61,773 nucleotides of DNA, taken from the NCBI RefSeq assembly GCF_026988555.1, contig NZ_JALSLB010000026.1, positions 1 to 61,773 on the forward strand, read 5' to 3'. A model generated the notes under the pieces. That model was not told the DNA's origin and ran no database searches. It saw only the letters and a program-made list of their open reading frames with translations. Made by a program: the position numbers and the translations under genes. This document shows positions 25,703 to 34,116 of the stretch, piece after piece. Within the stretch, counting starts at the first letter, position 1; each line of letters opens with the position of its first letter. This DNA is from Thermococcus sp. (GTDB taxonomy: Archaea; Methanobacteriota_B; Thermococci; Thermococcales; Thermococcaceae).

Positions 25703-26080
25703 ATGGCTACTTTCAAGCTTGTAATATCCAACCCAGAGAACGGCATAGCCAAGCAGGTCGAGATAAGCGGCGACACTGCTGAAAAGCTCCTCGGGAAGCG
25801 CATAGGAGAGGAAATTCCCGCGAGCGAGCTCGGACTCAACCTCACTGAGGTGTTCGGTGAGGAGATTCCCGCCGGCGCAAAGCTCAGGATAACCGGGGGT
25901 ACTGACAAGGACGGCTTCGCCATGCGTCCGGATGTCCACGGTCCGAGAAGGGTCAAAATTCTCGTCTCAAAGGGACCCGGCTTCAGGCCCAAGGAGCGGG
26001 GAGAAAGGAGAAAGAAGACTGTTAGGGGCAACACCATCAGCCCCGAAATAGTTCAGATCAACATGAAGCTCGTTTTCTGA
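25703..26080 (+). CDS. rps6e: 30S ribosomal protein S6e
   Basis: This 125-residue protein is archaeal S6e. The N-terminal [20 protein letters not shown], the [20 protein letters not shown] core and the basic [20 protein letters not shown] tail (given here in parts) are diagnostic. The strong ribosome binding site GGAGGTGGGAGG fits a highly expressed gene. It is monocistronic here, upstream of an AT-rich region of small ORFans and then aIF2-gamma, with which S6e is often associated in archaea. Confidence 0.97.
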   Translation: MATFKLVISNPENGIAKQVEISGDTAEKLLGKRIGEEIPASELGLNLTEVFGEEIPAGAKLRITGGTDKDGFAMRPDVHGPRRVKILVSKGPGFRPKERGERRKKTVRGNTISPEIVQINMKLVF

Positions 26081-26308
26081 GCTTCTCCCTCTTTGTTCCC
26101 CTTTCTGCAGTCGTTAAATACTCAAGGTTGTATCGCCATGCAACTCTTTTACTCAGGTTTCTTTTGAACAATTCTAAAAGGAAAACATGTGTTAGAATAA
26201 ATTCATACTCGAAAAAAAAAGGAATAGTCTTTACTTTAAATAAGAGGAAAAGCTTATAAGAGAAAGTCGCACAGTATTGATTGCAGACAACCAATGGAGG
26301 TGAACCAC

Positions 26309-26527
26309 GTGAGGTGGAAGCCGCTGTTCGCAGTCCTGCTGGGAATGCTCCTGCTTGGAGTGACGGCAGAGATTACCAACGCACAGACTTCTGGAAATCC
26401 TATCGCTGGAACCCCTAGTGTTAACCCTCTAACAAACTCAACACGGAACAAAGAGTACGATTATTACAATCTTAATAACCCTAAGAAAGATGAAGATGGG
26501 AAAGCTACTTATATTTGGAAAACGTAA
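26309..26527 (+). CDS. Short secreted ORFan
   Basis: This 72-residue product begins with a basic stretch (RWK) and a hydrophobic core LFAVLLGMLLLGVTAEI, then NAQ, which fits a signal peptide cleaved near residue 25-28. The mature part is Asn- and Tyr-rich and ends IWKT. GTG at 26309 is preferred because GGAGGTGA lies 5 bases upstream; an ATG at 26294 lies before that signal. A TATA box gcttataag is at about 26250-26258. I do not recognise it; it may be a truncated surface protein. Confidence 0.5.
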   Translation: MRWKPLFAVLLGMLLLGVTAEITNAQTSGNPIAGTPSVNPLTNSTRNKEYDYYNLNNPKKDEDGKATYIWKT

Positions 26528-26546
26528 TCTAAAACAGGTGATTATC

Positions 26547-26957
26547 ATGGGGGGGATAATAAGAAATGTGGGAGTCTCCGCCCTCATAGTCTCTCTTTCT
26601 TTTTTGGCAGGCGTTCTCCTCGGAGTCAACGCAGGAGGGATATTCCCTCTTGCACTCTATCTCGTGGGTCTGCTATTGGGCTCCATTGCGGTGGCGTTCG
26701 TTGCCTTCAGGCTCGGCGTTGGGCCCAGGGACCTTGCAAAGACCACCTTAATAATCGTCCCGGTCGTTCTCGCGGCTGTCCTGGGGCTGATAAGGATCGT
26801 GGCCCCCCTCTTTGAAGCGCCGGCATCCGGTCCAACCGAGGGCGACGGCCTAGTCATCCTACTCCTCTTCCTTTTGCTTCCCGCGTTCCTGCTTGGACTC
26901 CTCGGGAGTCTCTTTGAGCTATCATTTTGGGGAGGAGATCAGAGCTCTTCCTCGTGA
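26547..26957 (+). CDS. Small polytopic membrane protein
   Basis: This 136-residue protein has about four hydrophobic segments (residues 8-28, 33-55, 65-87 and 105-128) and a polar C-terminus GGDQSSSS. No family is recognised. The start at 26547 follows GGTGATTATC. It lies 19 bases after the short secreted ORFan and may share its transcript. The GC content returns to coding-like values compared with the spacer before it. Confidence 0.6.
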   Translation: MGGIIRNVGVSALIVSLSFLAGVLLGVNAGGIFPLALYLVGLLLGSIAVAFVAFRLGVGPRDLAKTTLIIVPVVLAAVLGLIRIVAPLFEAPASGPTEGDGLVILLLFLLLPAFLLGLLGSLFELSFWGGDQSSSS

Positions 26958-27068
26958 CGTTTAATTTTGACTTTAGGAGGGGGAGATTAAAGCATGCTGG
27001 TATAGCCTCTGCAACGTTGTTGCGTAGCGTTTTGAGTACTCATACCAATCCCATTTTAAGGTGAGACT

Positions 27069-27179
27069 GTGAAACGCTGGGGGCCGATATTACCTATCAT
27101 CTACTTCTACTTTCTATTCCTTTTCCTGCTGGCCTTCGCCTTTGATTTCCCGTGGGAAGTAACCCGCCAGTTAATGTGA
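27069..27179 (+). CDS. Candidate 36-residue single-span membrane peptide
   Basis: From GTG at 27069, after GGTGAG, a 36-codon frame encodes a start KRWGP, a strongly hydrophobic aromatic segment (residues 7-25) and a polar end. The shape is that of a small membrane protein. It belongs to a run of small ORFans between S6e and aIF2-gamma. Evidence is limited to the ribosome binding site and composition. Confidence 0.35.
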   Translation: MKRWGPILPIIYFYFLFLFLLAFAFDFPWEVTRQLM

Positions 27180-27429
27180 TTCAGGTTGAGGGGAATGTGA
27201 CACTGCCCCGGTGATCTTTAATTTTAGCCTATCGTTGGACACGCTACGTTTATGGGTCGATCATCTTCCAAGTGTTCACGACGACATAGGTTGAGGGTTG
27301 AAAGATGAGGTTTTCAACAACCAAAAACAATTCAGATAGCGAGCAAAATCAGAACGAATTTACAGTTCTCCCCATCAAGGTAACCTTAATAAGTGCACCT
27401 TCTTCTTACTCATAGAGGGGTGAGAGAAA
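27180..27429. other. Intergenic region before aIF2-gamma
   Basis: This region of about 250 bases has no convincing gene. A TATA-like accttaataag near 27382-27392 fits the promoter of the gene at 27430, with the ribosome binding site GGGGTGAG just before the start. Confidence 0.5.
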
Positions 27430-28662
27430 ATGGCAAAGAAGAAAGAGTTCAGACAGGCTGAGGTTAACATAGGGATGGTAGGTCACGTTGATCACGGTAA
27501 AACCACATTAACGAGGGCGCTCACCGGGATATGGACTGACACGCACAGTGAAGAGATGAGAAGGGGCATCACAATAAAGATCGGGTTCGCCGATGCGGAG
27601 ATAAGGAAGTGTCCGAGCTGCGGCAGGTACTCCAACTCACCGGTCTGCCCGTACTGTGGCGCCGAGACTGAGTTCGAGAGGCGCGTTTCCTTCATAGACG
27701 CGCCCGGCCACGAGGCGCTCATGACAACGATGCTCGCCGGTGCCTCCCTCATGGATGGTGCGGTTCTCGTCATAGCCGCCAATGAGGGCGTCATGCCCCA
27801 GACGAGGGAACACCTCATGGCCCTGCAGATAGTCGGGAACAGAAACGTTGTCATAGCACTCAACAAAATCGAACTAGTGGAGAGGGAGACCATACTGCAA
27901 AGATACAGGGAGATAAAAGAGTTCATAAGCGGAACCGTGGCGGAAAATGCGCCGATAATCCCAATATCAGCGCTCCATGGTGCAAACGTAGACGTCCTCC
28001 TCTCGGCCATAGAGGAGATCATACCCACGCCAAAGCACGACCTCCGGAAGGCCCCCAAAATGTTGGTTCTGAGGAGCTTTGATGTAAACAAACCCGGAAC
28101 ACCCCCAGAAAAGCTCATTGGAGGTGTCATAGGGGGGTCAATAGTTCAGGGAAAACTCAAGGTCGGGGACGAGATCGAGATAAGGCCAGGTGTCCCCTAC
28201 GAGGATCACGGCAGGATAAAGTACGAGCCGATAACCACCGAGATAGTCTCCCTCCAGGCCGGCGGAAGGTTCGTCGACAAGGCTTACCCCGGCGGATTGG
28301 TTGGCGTTGGAACGACTCTTGACCCGTTCCTAACAAAGGGCGACCTGATGGCCGGAAACGTCGTTGGAAAACCCGGCAAACTGCCGCCCGTCAGGGGGGA
28401 CCTGCGGATAGAGGTGCACCTCCTTGATAGAGTCGTTGGGACTGAGGAAGAACTGCGGGTCGACCCCATCAAGAAACGCGAGGTTCTCCTGCTCAACGTG
28501 GGCACCGCAAGAACCATGGGGCTCGTCACGGGACTTGGAAAGGATGAAGTCGAGATGAAGCTCCAGATACCAATCTGCGCCGAGAACGGCGACAGGGTGG
28601 CCATAAGCAGGCAGGTCGGCTCAAGATGGCGCCTCATAGGCTACGGTCTCATCAGAGACTGA
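27430..28662 (+). CDS. eif2g: Translation initiation factor aIF2 gamma subunit
   Basis: This 410-residue GTPase is the core of aIF2, which brings initiator Met-tRNA to the ribosome. G1 is GHVDHGKTT at residues 18-26, G3 DAPGHE, G4 NKIE and G5 SALHG. The zinc-binding knuckles at Cys61/64 and Cys73/76 (CPSCGRY, CPYCGAE) are intact. Domains II and III are beta barrels, as in EF-Tu. It is followed by a PIN-domain gene, a linkage common in archaea. Confidence 0.97.
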   Translation: MAKKKEFRQAEVNIGMVGHVDHGKTTLTRALTGIWTDTHSEEMRRGITIKIGFADAEIRKCPSCGRYSNSPVCPYCGAETEFERRVSFIDAPGHEALMTTMLAGASLMDGAVLVIAANEGVMPQTREHLMALQIVGNRNVVIALNKIELVERETILQRYREIKEFISGTVAENAPIIPISALHGANVDVLLSAIEEIIPTPKHDLRKAPKMLVLRSFDVNKPGTPPEKLIGGVIGGSIVQGKLKVGDEIEIRPGVPYEDHGRIKYEPITTEIVSLQAGGRFVDKAYPGGLVGVGTTLDPFLTKGDLMAGNVVGKPGKLPPVRGDLRIEVHLLDRVVGTEEELRVDPIKKREVLLLNVGTARTMGLVTGLGKDEVEMKLQIPICAENGDRVAISRQVGSRWRLIGYGLIRD

Positions 28663-28684
28663 CCTTCTTTTTTTGGTGATTTTT

Positions 28685-29104
28685 ATGGCCCCTAAAAAAC
28701 GGGAGTGGCTCGTTCTGCCTGACACAAACTTCCTACTGGTACCGGGACAGTTTGGAGTGGACATTCTGGGGGAGTTGAACCGGATCCTGGACGTCAGGTT
28801 TCGCGTGATCGTCCCGAACGTCGTCCTCCAGGAGCTGGAGGTTATAGAGAGGAAGTCGCGTGGAAGGGACCTTATGGCCATAAAGATGGCTAGGAAGCTC
28901 GCGGAGAGGTTTGAAGTCATTGAAATCGGCCGTTTTGGTGAAAGACCAATAGACGACCAGATTCTTGACTTCGCGATGAACAACGAACGCATTATAGTAT
29001 GCACGAACGATAAGGGGCTCAAAAAAAGGCTCCGCGCAATGGGAATACCCGTCGTCTACCTGCGCTCGAAGAGGATACTGGAATTTGAAGGCGTGCTGGA
29101 GTAG
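28685..29104 (+). CDS. PIN-domain protein (FCF1/UTP24-like)
   Basis: This 139-residue protein has a PIN nuclease fold. Acidic residues are placed as expected: Asp in LPDTNFLL near 17, Glu in LQELEVIE near 57, Asp in IDDQILDFA near 100 and Asp in CTNDKGLKKR near 118. Short FCF1-like PIN proteins next to aIF2-gamma are usual in Euryarchaeota and may act in rRNA processing rather than as toxins; no antitoxin gene is adjacent. ATG at 28685 follows GGTGAT; an ATG 12 bases upstream is less well placed. Confidence 0.85.
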   Translation: MAPKKREWLVLPDTNFLLVPGQFGVDILGELNRILDVRFRVIVPNVVLQELEVIERKSRGRDLMAIKMARKLAERFEVIEIGRFGERPIDDQILDFAMNNERIIVCTNDKGLKKRLRAMGIPVVYLRSKRILEFEGVLE

Positions 29105-29176
29105 AGCACAGGCCAAGACGTTAAACCGTTCAAAACCCTTAAAACACCCTCTCTTCCACATCCTTGGGTGGGAACC

Positions 29177-29947
29177 ATGTACACAGAGGAGGAGCTCCTG
29201 AGGGAGATCCGGGAGTTGATGGGAGATGAAGAACTCTACGCTATGTATGAGAAGGCGTTCAGGGAGCACAGGGAGTATTTCGAAACCACGAACTACATCG
29301 TTCTGAACGTCTACCAGTTCAACGACCACGGACCGATTCACGTTCTGCTCACAACGAGACGCGCGCTTGAGCTCCTGCGGATAATAAAGGAGGCCGGCAT
29401 AAAAACAACGGCCGAAAAGCTTGGAAAGCCGATACGGTGGAGCAAGTTCATCGTAGCCTTCAGCGCGCTGTTTCACGATCTCGGCAACATGATCCACAGG
29501 ATAAATCACTACCAGTTCAGCGTTCTCCTGGCCGAGCCGATAATCGAGGGGCTGGCGAGGGAGTTTGATGGGGAAGATCCCCTCCTACTGAAGGCCCTGA
29601 CTCTCAACTCGATATACACGCACGATGAGCACGTGCCATGCACGACGATCGAGGGGAGTCTCGTAACGATAGCGGATGGATGCGACATGGAGGCCGGAAG
29701 GAGCAGACTGGTGCACAAAAAGGACAAGGTGGACATCCACGCGGTCTCGGCCCTGGCCATCGAACGCGTCGAGATACGGAGAGGAGACGGAGAGGAGCCA
29801 ATAATGATTGAAATATGGATGAAACACCCCGCGGGAGTCTTTCAGGTGGACGAAATCCTCACGAAGAAGGTCAAGAGTTCCCTCCTGAGTGGCAGGGTAA
29901 AGCTGAGGATACACACCATGGGGGAGGTACTGGAGAAGGTCGCATGA
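29177..29947 (+). CDS. HD-domain metal-dependent phosphohydrolase
   Basis: This 256-residue protein has the HD superfamily ligands: His in DHGPIHVLLT near 52, the HD pair in ALFHDLGN near 100 and Asp in IADGCDMEAGRSR near 170. Such proteins hydrolyse phosphate esters of nucleotides or nucleic acids; the substrate is not evident. ATG at 29177 follows GGGTGGGAACC, and a GTG three codons upstream is the alternative. The next gene, DUF434, lies 34 bases downstream. Confidence 0.88.
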   Translation: MYTEEELLREIRELMGDEELYAMYEKAFREHREYFETTNYIVLNVYQFNDHGPIHVLLTTRRALELLRIIKEAGIKTTAEKLGKPIRWSKFIVAFSALFHDLGNMIHRINHYQFSVLLAEPIIEGLAREFDGEDPLLLKALTLNSIYTHDEHVPCTTIEGSLVTIADGCDMEAGRSRLVHKKDKVDIHAVSALAIERVEIRRGDGEEPIMIEIWMKHPAGVFQVDEILTKKVKSSLLSGRVKLRIHTMGEVLEKVA

Positions 29948-29981
29948 GCCACCACTCCGGCCCCCGGTCCGAGGTAATGGT

Positions 29982-30623
29982 ATGAGAGTTGAGGATGCCT
30001 GTACCGACCTCAAATACCTTCTCAACCGTGGTTACAGAAAGAGCTACGCCCTCAGGGTTGTCTCCGACCACTACCGCCTAACTCTTGAAGAACGCCACCT
30101 CCTAGCCCGATGCGTCTTCCCAGACGCGTGGATCGCGGAGGTTCAAGGGAAGCTCCTGAGACCCAATGAACTCAGGGGGAGGAGCCTCGCAATCGACGGC
30201 TTCAACGTGCTCATAACCATTGAATCGCTCATCGACGGGAAGGCAATACTCTGCGAGGACGGTCTCGTGCGGGACCTGAAGCACCAGGGTAAGTACAGGG
30301 TCAGCAAACGAACTGGACCCATTATTAGGGAGATGATAAAAGCCCTTGCGGAACTAGATGTTTCAGAACTGTTGGTCTTTTACGGGAGGGCCGTTCCGAA
30401 GAGCGGCATCGTCAGAAAACTCACCGAAGAGGCCCTGGAAGAGTTCCACCTCCCTGGAAAGGTTGAGCTGGTGAAAAACCCGGATTTTAAGCTGAAGGAA
30501 TACGGAACTGTTGCGACGGCGGACGTGGGGATAATCTCCAAGGTGCCCCATGTTTTCGATGTGCCCCGTCTAATTGGAGAGATGTGGGGTATTGAGATCC
30601 CCTCGTTTAGAAGTGTCATTTAA
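29982..30623 (+). CDS. DUF434 family protein
   Basis: This 213-residue protein matches the uncharacterised archaeal DUF434 family. The N-terminal DLKYLLNRGYRKSYALR and the RSLAIDGFNVLITIES and VFYGRAVPKSG segments are conserved in the family. The last two contain Asp residues arranged somewhat as in NYN/PIN-like nucleases, which is speculative. It follows the HD gene closely and may be cotranscribed with it. Confidence 0.85.
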   Translation: MRVEDACTDLKYLLNRGYRKSYALRVVSDHYRLTLEERHLLARCVFPDAWIAEVQGKLLRPNELRGRSLAIDGFNVLITIESLIDGKAILCEDGLVRDLKHQGKYRVSKRTGPIIREMIKALAELDVSELLVFYGRAVPKSGIVRKLTEEALEEFHLPGKVELVKNPDFKLKEYGTVATADVGIISKVPHVFDVPRLIGEMWGIEIPSFRSVI

Positions 30624-30740
30624 AGATTTACAAAAGAATCATAACACTCAGATCATATTCGAATTGTTGCAACTCAAATTAAAGTTTTAGCAAATGTTTA
30701 ATAGTATAACACCGTAGTCTATAAGAAGATTGCACACTAT

Positions 30741-30762
30741 CCGGCTTTTCCGTTTTAGCCGG
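30741..30762 (+). promoter_or_regulatory. Leader hairpin before lipoprotein gene
   Basis: CCGGCT (30741-30746) and AGCCGG (30757-30762) pair around a T-rich 10-base loop directly upstream of the ribosome binding site GGAGGGGAG. A TATA-like gtctataag near 30716-30724 lies before it, so the hairpin would be at the 5' end of the message and could stabilise it. Confidence 0.4.
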
Positions 30763-30776
30763 TTGGAGGGGAGAAT

Positions 30777-31949
30777 ATGAAGAAAATTGCAGGAGTGGTG
30801 TTGAGCCTAATTCTCTTGGGGTTAGTCGTTGCCAGCGGTTGCCTAGGTGGTGGTAGAGGCGCAACCTCAACCACACCCCCTACCCACACGACTGGGGGGA
30901 GCTCCCCAACGGGCACCACGGGGAGTCCAACCACCACCCCTCCCGGCACGACGACTACATCCGGCCAGGCGACGGGTACAACAACCAGCAGCCCGGAAAC
31001 TCCAACTTCAACCGAAACACCGGGCGAAAACCCAACGACGACCACGACGCAGACCCCAGCGGAAGAGGCCTACTGGGAGCACCCATGGGAATACGCACCT
31101 GTAACCATCAACGGGAAGAAGTACCTCGTAACGTACTACAAGATCCACTACAAAGTCCAGCCCAACCAGAGCTCCCCAGTGTACGAGTACATTGTCGAGA
31201 AAAGCGTTGAGAAGACGAAAGTTCACGTTTACGGGACAGATCTAACCGGAGGCACCGTCGATCTTGGAGAGCACGGGGTCTACGAGTACACCACCGTGGT
31301 CACACCAATCAAAGCCGCCGAGCTTAGGGGCAAACTCGTCCTGAAGGTCTGGTACAAGGAACCGGTTGGGGAGGCGTTCATATACCCGTGGGACGCGGTG
31401 TGGGCAACGTACTTCAATCCCTACGGAAGCACACAGGTGAACAACTTCGTCGGCATGGAGATGGACTACGAAGGTCAAAAGATGGTCATGACCAACGGTG
31501 CGGCGTTCAAAACAGGCCTGTTCCCCCACCTCGAAGGCAGCAGTGACTGGATGAACGAGGTAAAGACAGACCTGAACAACCTCTACATGGGGTGGTTCGC
31601 GGTTGTACACGTTGCAATATGGAACGACGTTGGGGCCCACAACATGATGGCCCCCCAGAGCGGTGCCATTGCCGATTCATTTGGCCACAAGCTCGAGTGG
31701 AGCTCAAACCCCGACGGAACAGTGACGTTTTCGGAGGTGGCATTCAAGCTCGTGGATTTTCAGTGGAAGTACAGCAGCGCTTCCGGGGACCTGAGCGCGA
31801 TAAGCGGCAAAGGCAAACTCTCACCGTACCTGTTCATGCCGGTCGAGGTCGATGGACACGTCAGCTACCTGGATGAAAAGACTGGAGAAAGCACGACGAT
31901 CTACGGTTATATGAAGATTGAAGACCTCAAACTGGAGAAGGTGGACTGA
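30777..31949 (+). CDS. Surface lipoprotein, one copy of an unnamed domain
   Basis: This 390-residue protein has a lipobox VASGC with Cys22, so it should be a membrane-anchored lipoprotein. Residues 25-95 are a Thr/Pro/Ser/Gly-rich linker, likely glycosylated. The rest is one large beta-rich domain opening HPWEYAPVTINGKKY and closing with LMPVEVDG-type and MKIEDLKLEKV motifs. The same domain occurs twice in the next gene. No catalytic motif is evident; ligand binding outside the cell is an inference. Confidence 0.8.
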   Translation: MKKIAGVVLSLILLGLVVASGCLGGGRGATSTTPPTHTTGGSSPTGTTGSPTTTPPGTTTTSGQATGTTTSSPETPTSTETPGENPTTTTTQTPAEEAYWEHPWEYAPVTINGKKYLVTYYKIHYKVQPNQSSPVYEYIVEKSVEKTKVHVYGTDLTGGTVDLGEHGVYEYTTVVTPIKAAELRGKLVLKVWYKEPVGEAFIYPWDAVWATYFNPYGSTQVNNFVGMEMDYEGQKMVMTNGAAFKTGLFPHLEGSSDWMNEVKTDLNNLYMGWFAVVHVAIWNDVGAHNMMAPQSGAIADSFGHKLEWSSNPDGTVTFSEVAFKLVDFQWKYSSASGDLSAISGKGKLSPYLFMPVEVDGHVSYLDEKTGESTTIYGYMKIEDLKLEKVD

Positions 31950-31962
31950 GAGAGGTGTTTCT

Positions 31963-31968
31963 TTTTTG
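31963..31968 (+). terminator. Oligo-T terminator after first lipoprotein gene
   Basis: TTTCTTTTTTG begins about 8 bases after the stop and contains six T in a row, suitable for archaeal termination. The next lipoprotein gene lies 205 bases downstream and may have its own promoter near 32027. Confidence 0.4.
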
Positions 31969-32154
31969 CCGTCCTCCTTCCCCTCAGGAGGAAAATAGTC
32001 TGAAGCGCCGGTGTTGGGGAACACCCTATATGGACCCCGCATCCGACGGGAGTCTCCCGGCGGCCATCGACTGGAACCGGGGAACCCAATGGGGGATTTT
32101 CGGTTCTGCACTCTACGATATCAAGTTCAGGGGTGAAATCACAATGAAGGGGGT

Positions 32155-34032
32155 ATGGAGATGGTGCGCATGAGGAGTGAAGGTTTGGCATTGCTCTTGA
32201 TTATTGTTGTCCTATTGAGTGTAGCGGCCAGCGGCTGTCTCGGCGGCGGTAACGGGGGGGAGTCATCCACCAGCGAAACGTACCAGGAGGGTGGGGGAGA
32301 AACCCAGGAGATCAACAGCCAAAGCGGGGGAGGAGAATCCGGGGTTTCAACCTGGAAAACTCCCTGGGATGCCTACAACCCGGTTAGGGTTAACGGTCAG
32401 AGTTATTATATAACCTACATAAAGTACACATTCACTGTCAAAACCTCGGAGGGAGAGCGCTCCTACAAGGTAATAAAACAGAGGGGATACGTGAGGGCCC
32501 ACATCTACTCCGACGACAACGGCAACAAGAAGGACCTCGGCGAGTACAACCTCTTTGCTTACTACGGGAAGATAACCCCCCTGAACGACCCCGACATGAA
32601 GGGGCCGCTCGAGTACCTTATACTTATAAAGGAGAGAACCAAGGACAGCGACTCTTACTTCCTCACCCCGTTTCCGGACTTTGGAGCCATGACCTCCGGA
32701 ACGACCACGGTCATTGAGGCATCGTACGGTGACGACTACTTTTACTGGAGCAACCCCGCGGCGGTAGGTAACTACTCGGAGCTACCTTACACGGAGGGGA
32801 ATCTCGAAACCGTCATGGGAGGCGTACCTAGCTCCACAATCCAAGGATGGATGGCGATGGTAAGCTCCGCCGTCTGGAATGGACTTGAGAACCACGACCT
32901 CTCAAAGCCGGGCGAGTACAGCTTCTCGTTCATGGGCATGGGATACAACTACAAGATCAAACCAGACGGAAGTGTGAGCCTCAGCGGGAAGAGCTTCAAA
33001 GTGAGCAACGTCGAATGGAGCTGGACCTTTGGAAACGTTAAGGGACAGGGAAAGGCCAGGATAGCACCGGAGCTACCGATACCAGTGGAGACGGAGGGGA
33101 CATTCAGTCAGATGGGCGGCGAGAGTTACCACTCAAAGCTGATGCTGGAGGACTTAAGGTTATCAAAGGAGTTCGAGGGGATTAGCGTCGAGGTAGGGCA
33201 TGGCGCTTCCCCCGGGGAAAGTGGAACCCCCACGGAAACCCAAACGGAGACCTCAACCTCAACCGGAACACCGAGCGAGAGTTTATCGGACAACTGGCAG
33301 CTCGCCTGGGACGCGAGTAAACCCATAACCATAAACGGCAGGGACTACGTTGTGAGGGAGGTAACCTTTGAAGCTAACTACCGCGTCTCCGGAGGCTCTC
33401 ACGTCCGTATGATCATCAGAAAAGGATACTACGAAACCAAACTCAACGGGAAGGACGTTTATGACCTCTACGCAATCCTCAACATCAGTGGGGAGACCTA
33501 CAACTACAGTGTCTACGTTGAGCCGGACTACCTCGACGAGTACACCTCCGGGATTCTGTGGGTTCCGGCGGTTTATGACATGATCAACGGCCCGGATTGG
33601 GTTAAGATCGTGGTTACTGGACCGAGCTGTCACTATTCAATGGACGATTCTGGGAACATGGAGGGCGACACGAACTGCGGGATGATAAGCGAGGACTTCC
33701 AGCGGTACAACATGGTGTGGAGCTATCCAACGGGCTTCTACGGCGGTATCTATGGAGACGTGCTCAGCTACGTGACCCTGACCGGGAACGGGCAGGGCTA
33801 CACAGTTGGACCGGGAGAAGAGGTATCCTTGGCAGGTATGAACTTCAAGACGTACCGGGTAACCTGGAACGGCATCGTCCAGGGTGGGCTAGCCCAAGCC
33901 AACGGAGGCACGATAGTTGCACCCGAACTTCCGTTTCCGGTCGAGGTAACCGCCTCGCTCGCCATGCCCGGGGGTGGAGCCATATACGTCCACGCAAAGC
34001 TCATCAACGTAGGGTTAGAGGGGGTCGGTTGA
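32155..34032 (+). CDS. Surface lipoprotein, two copies of an unnamed domain
   Basis: This 625-residue paralogue of the preceding gene has a lipobox AASGC followed by CLGGG, a Gly/Ser/Glu-rich linker, then domain copy 1 (about 62-345), a second Thr/Ser linker (about 350-380) and domain copy 2 (about 381-620). Copies open with WKTPWDAYNPVRVNGQSYY and WQLAWDASKPITINGRDYV and close with APELP(I/F)PVE. Copy 2 alone has cysteines (SCHYS, TNCGM). Start is uncertain: ATG at 32155, 32161 or 32170. The strongest upstream signal GGGGTGA instead serves an out-of-frame ATG at 32144. Confidence 0.8.
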   Translation: MEMVRMRSEGLALLLIIVVLLSVAASGCLGGGNGGESSTSETYQEGGGETQEINSQSGGGESGVSTWKTPWDAYNPVRVNGQSYYITYIKYTFTVKTSEGERSYKVIKQRGYVRAHIYSDDNGNKKDLGEYNLFAYYGKITPLNDPDMKGPLEYLILIKERTKDSDSYFLTPFPDFGAMTSGTTTVIEASYGDDYFYWSNPAAVGNYSELPYTEGNLETVMGGVPSSTIQGWMAMVSSAVWNGLENHDLSKPGEYSFSFMGMGYNYKIKPDGSVSLSGKSFKVSNVEWSWTFGNVKGQGKARIAPELPIPVETEGTFSQMGGESYHSKLMLEDLRLSKEFEGISVEVGHGASPGESGTPTETQTETSTSTGTPSESLSDNWQLAWDASKPITINGRDYVVREVTFEANYRVSGGSHVRMIIRKGYYETKLNGKDVYDLYAILNISGETYNYSVYVEPDYLDEYTSGILWVPAVYDMINGPDWVKIVVTGPSCHYSMDDSGNMEGDTNCGMISEDFQRYNMVWSYPTGFYGGIYGDVLSYVTLTGNGQGYTVGPGEEVSLAGMNFKTYRVTWNGIVQGGLAQANGGTIVAPELPFPVEVTASLAMPGGGAIYVHAKLINVGLEGVG

Positions 34033-34116
34033 AAACCCCAAGCCCCAACACAATTTTTGCTTATGTTCTGGGCACATATGGAACGGGGTTGAATACTACC
34101 GGGTGGGAGGTCGCCC

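Noticed and set aside
27304-27414. 36-codon frame before aIF2-gamma
   Set aside because: Its end covers the aIF2-gamma promoter, the peptide is Asn/Ser-rich without pattern, and the ribosome binding site is weak.
28685-29104. PIN protein as VapC toxin
   Set aside because: No antitoxin gene is adjacent; the length, motifs and aIF2-gamma linkage fit the FCF1/UTP24-like housekeeping group better.
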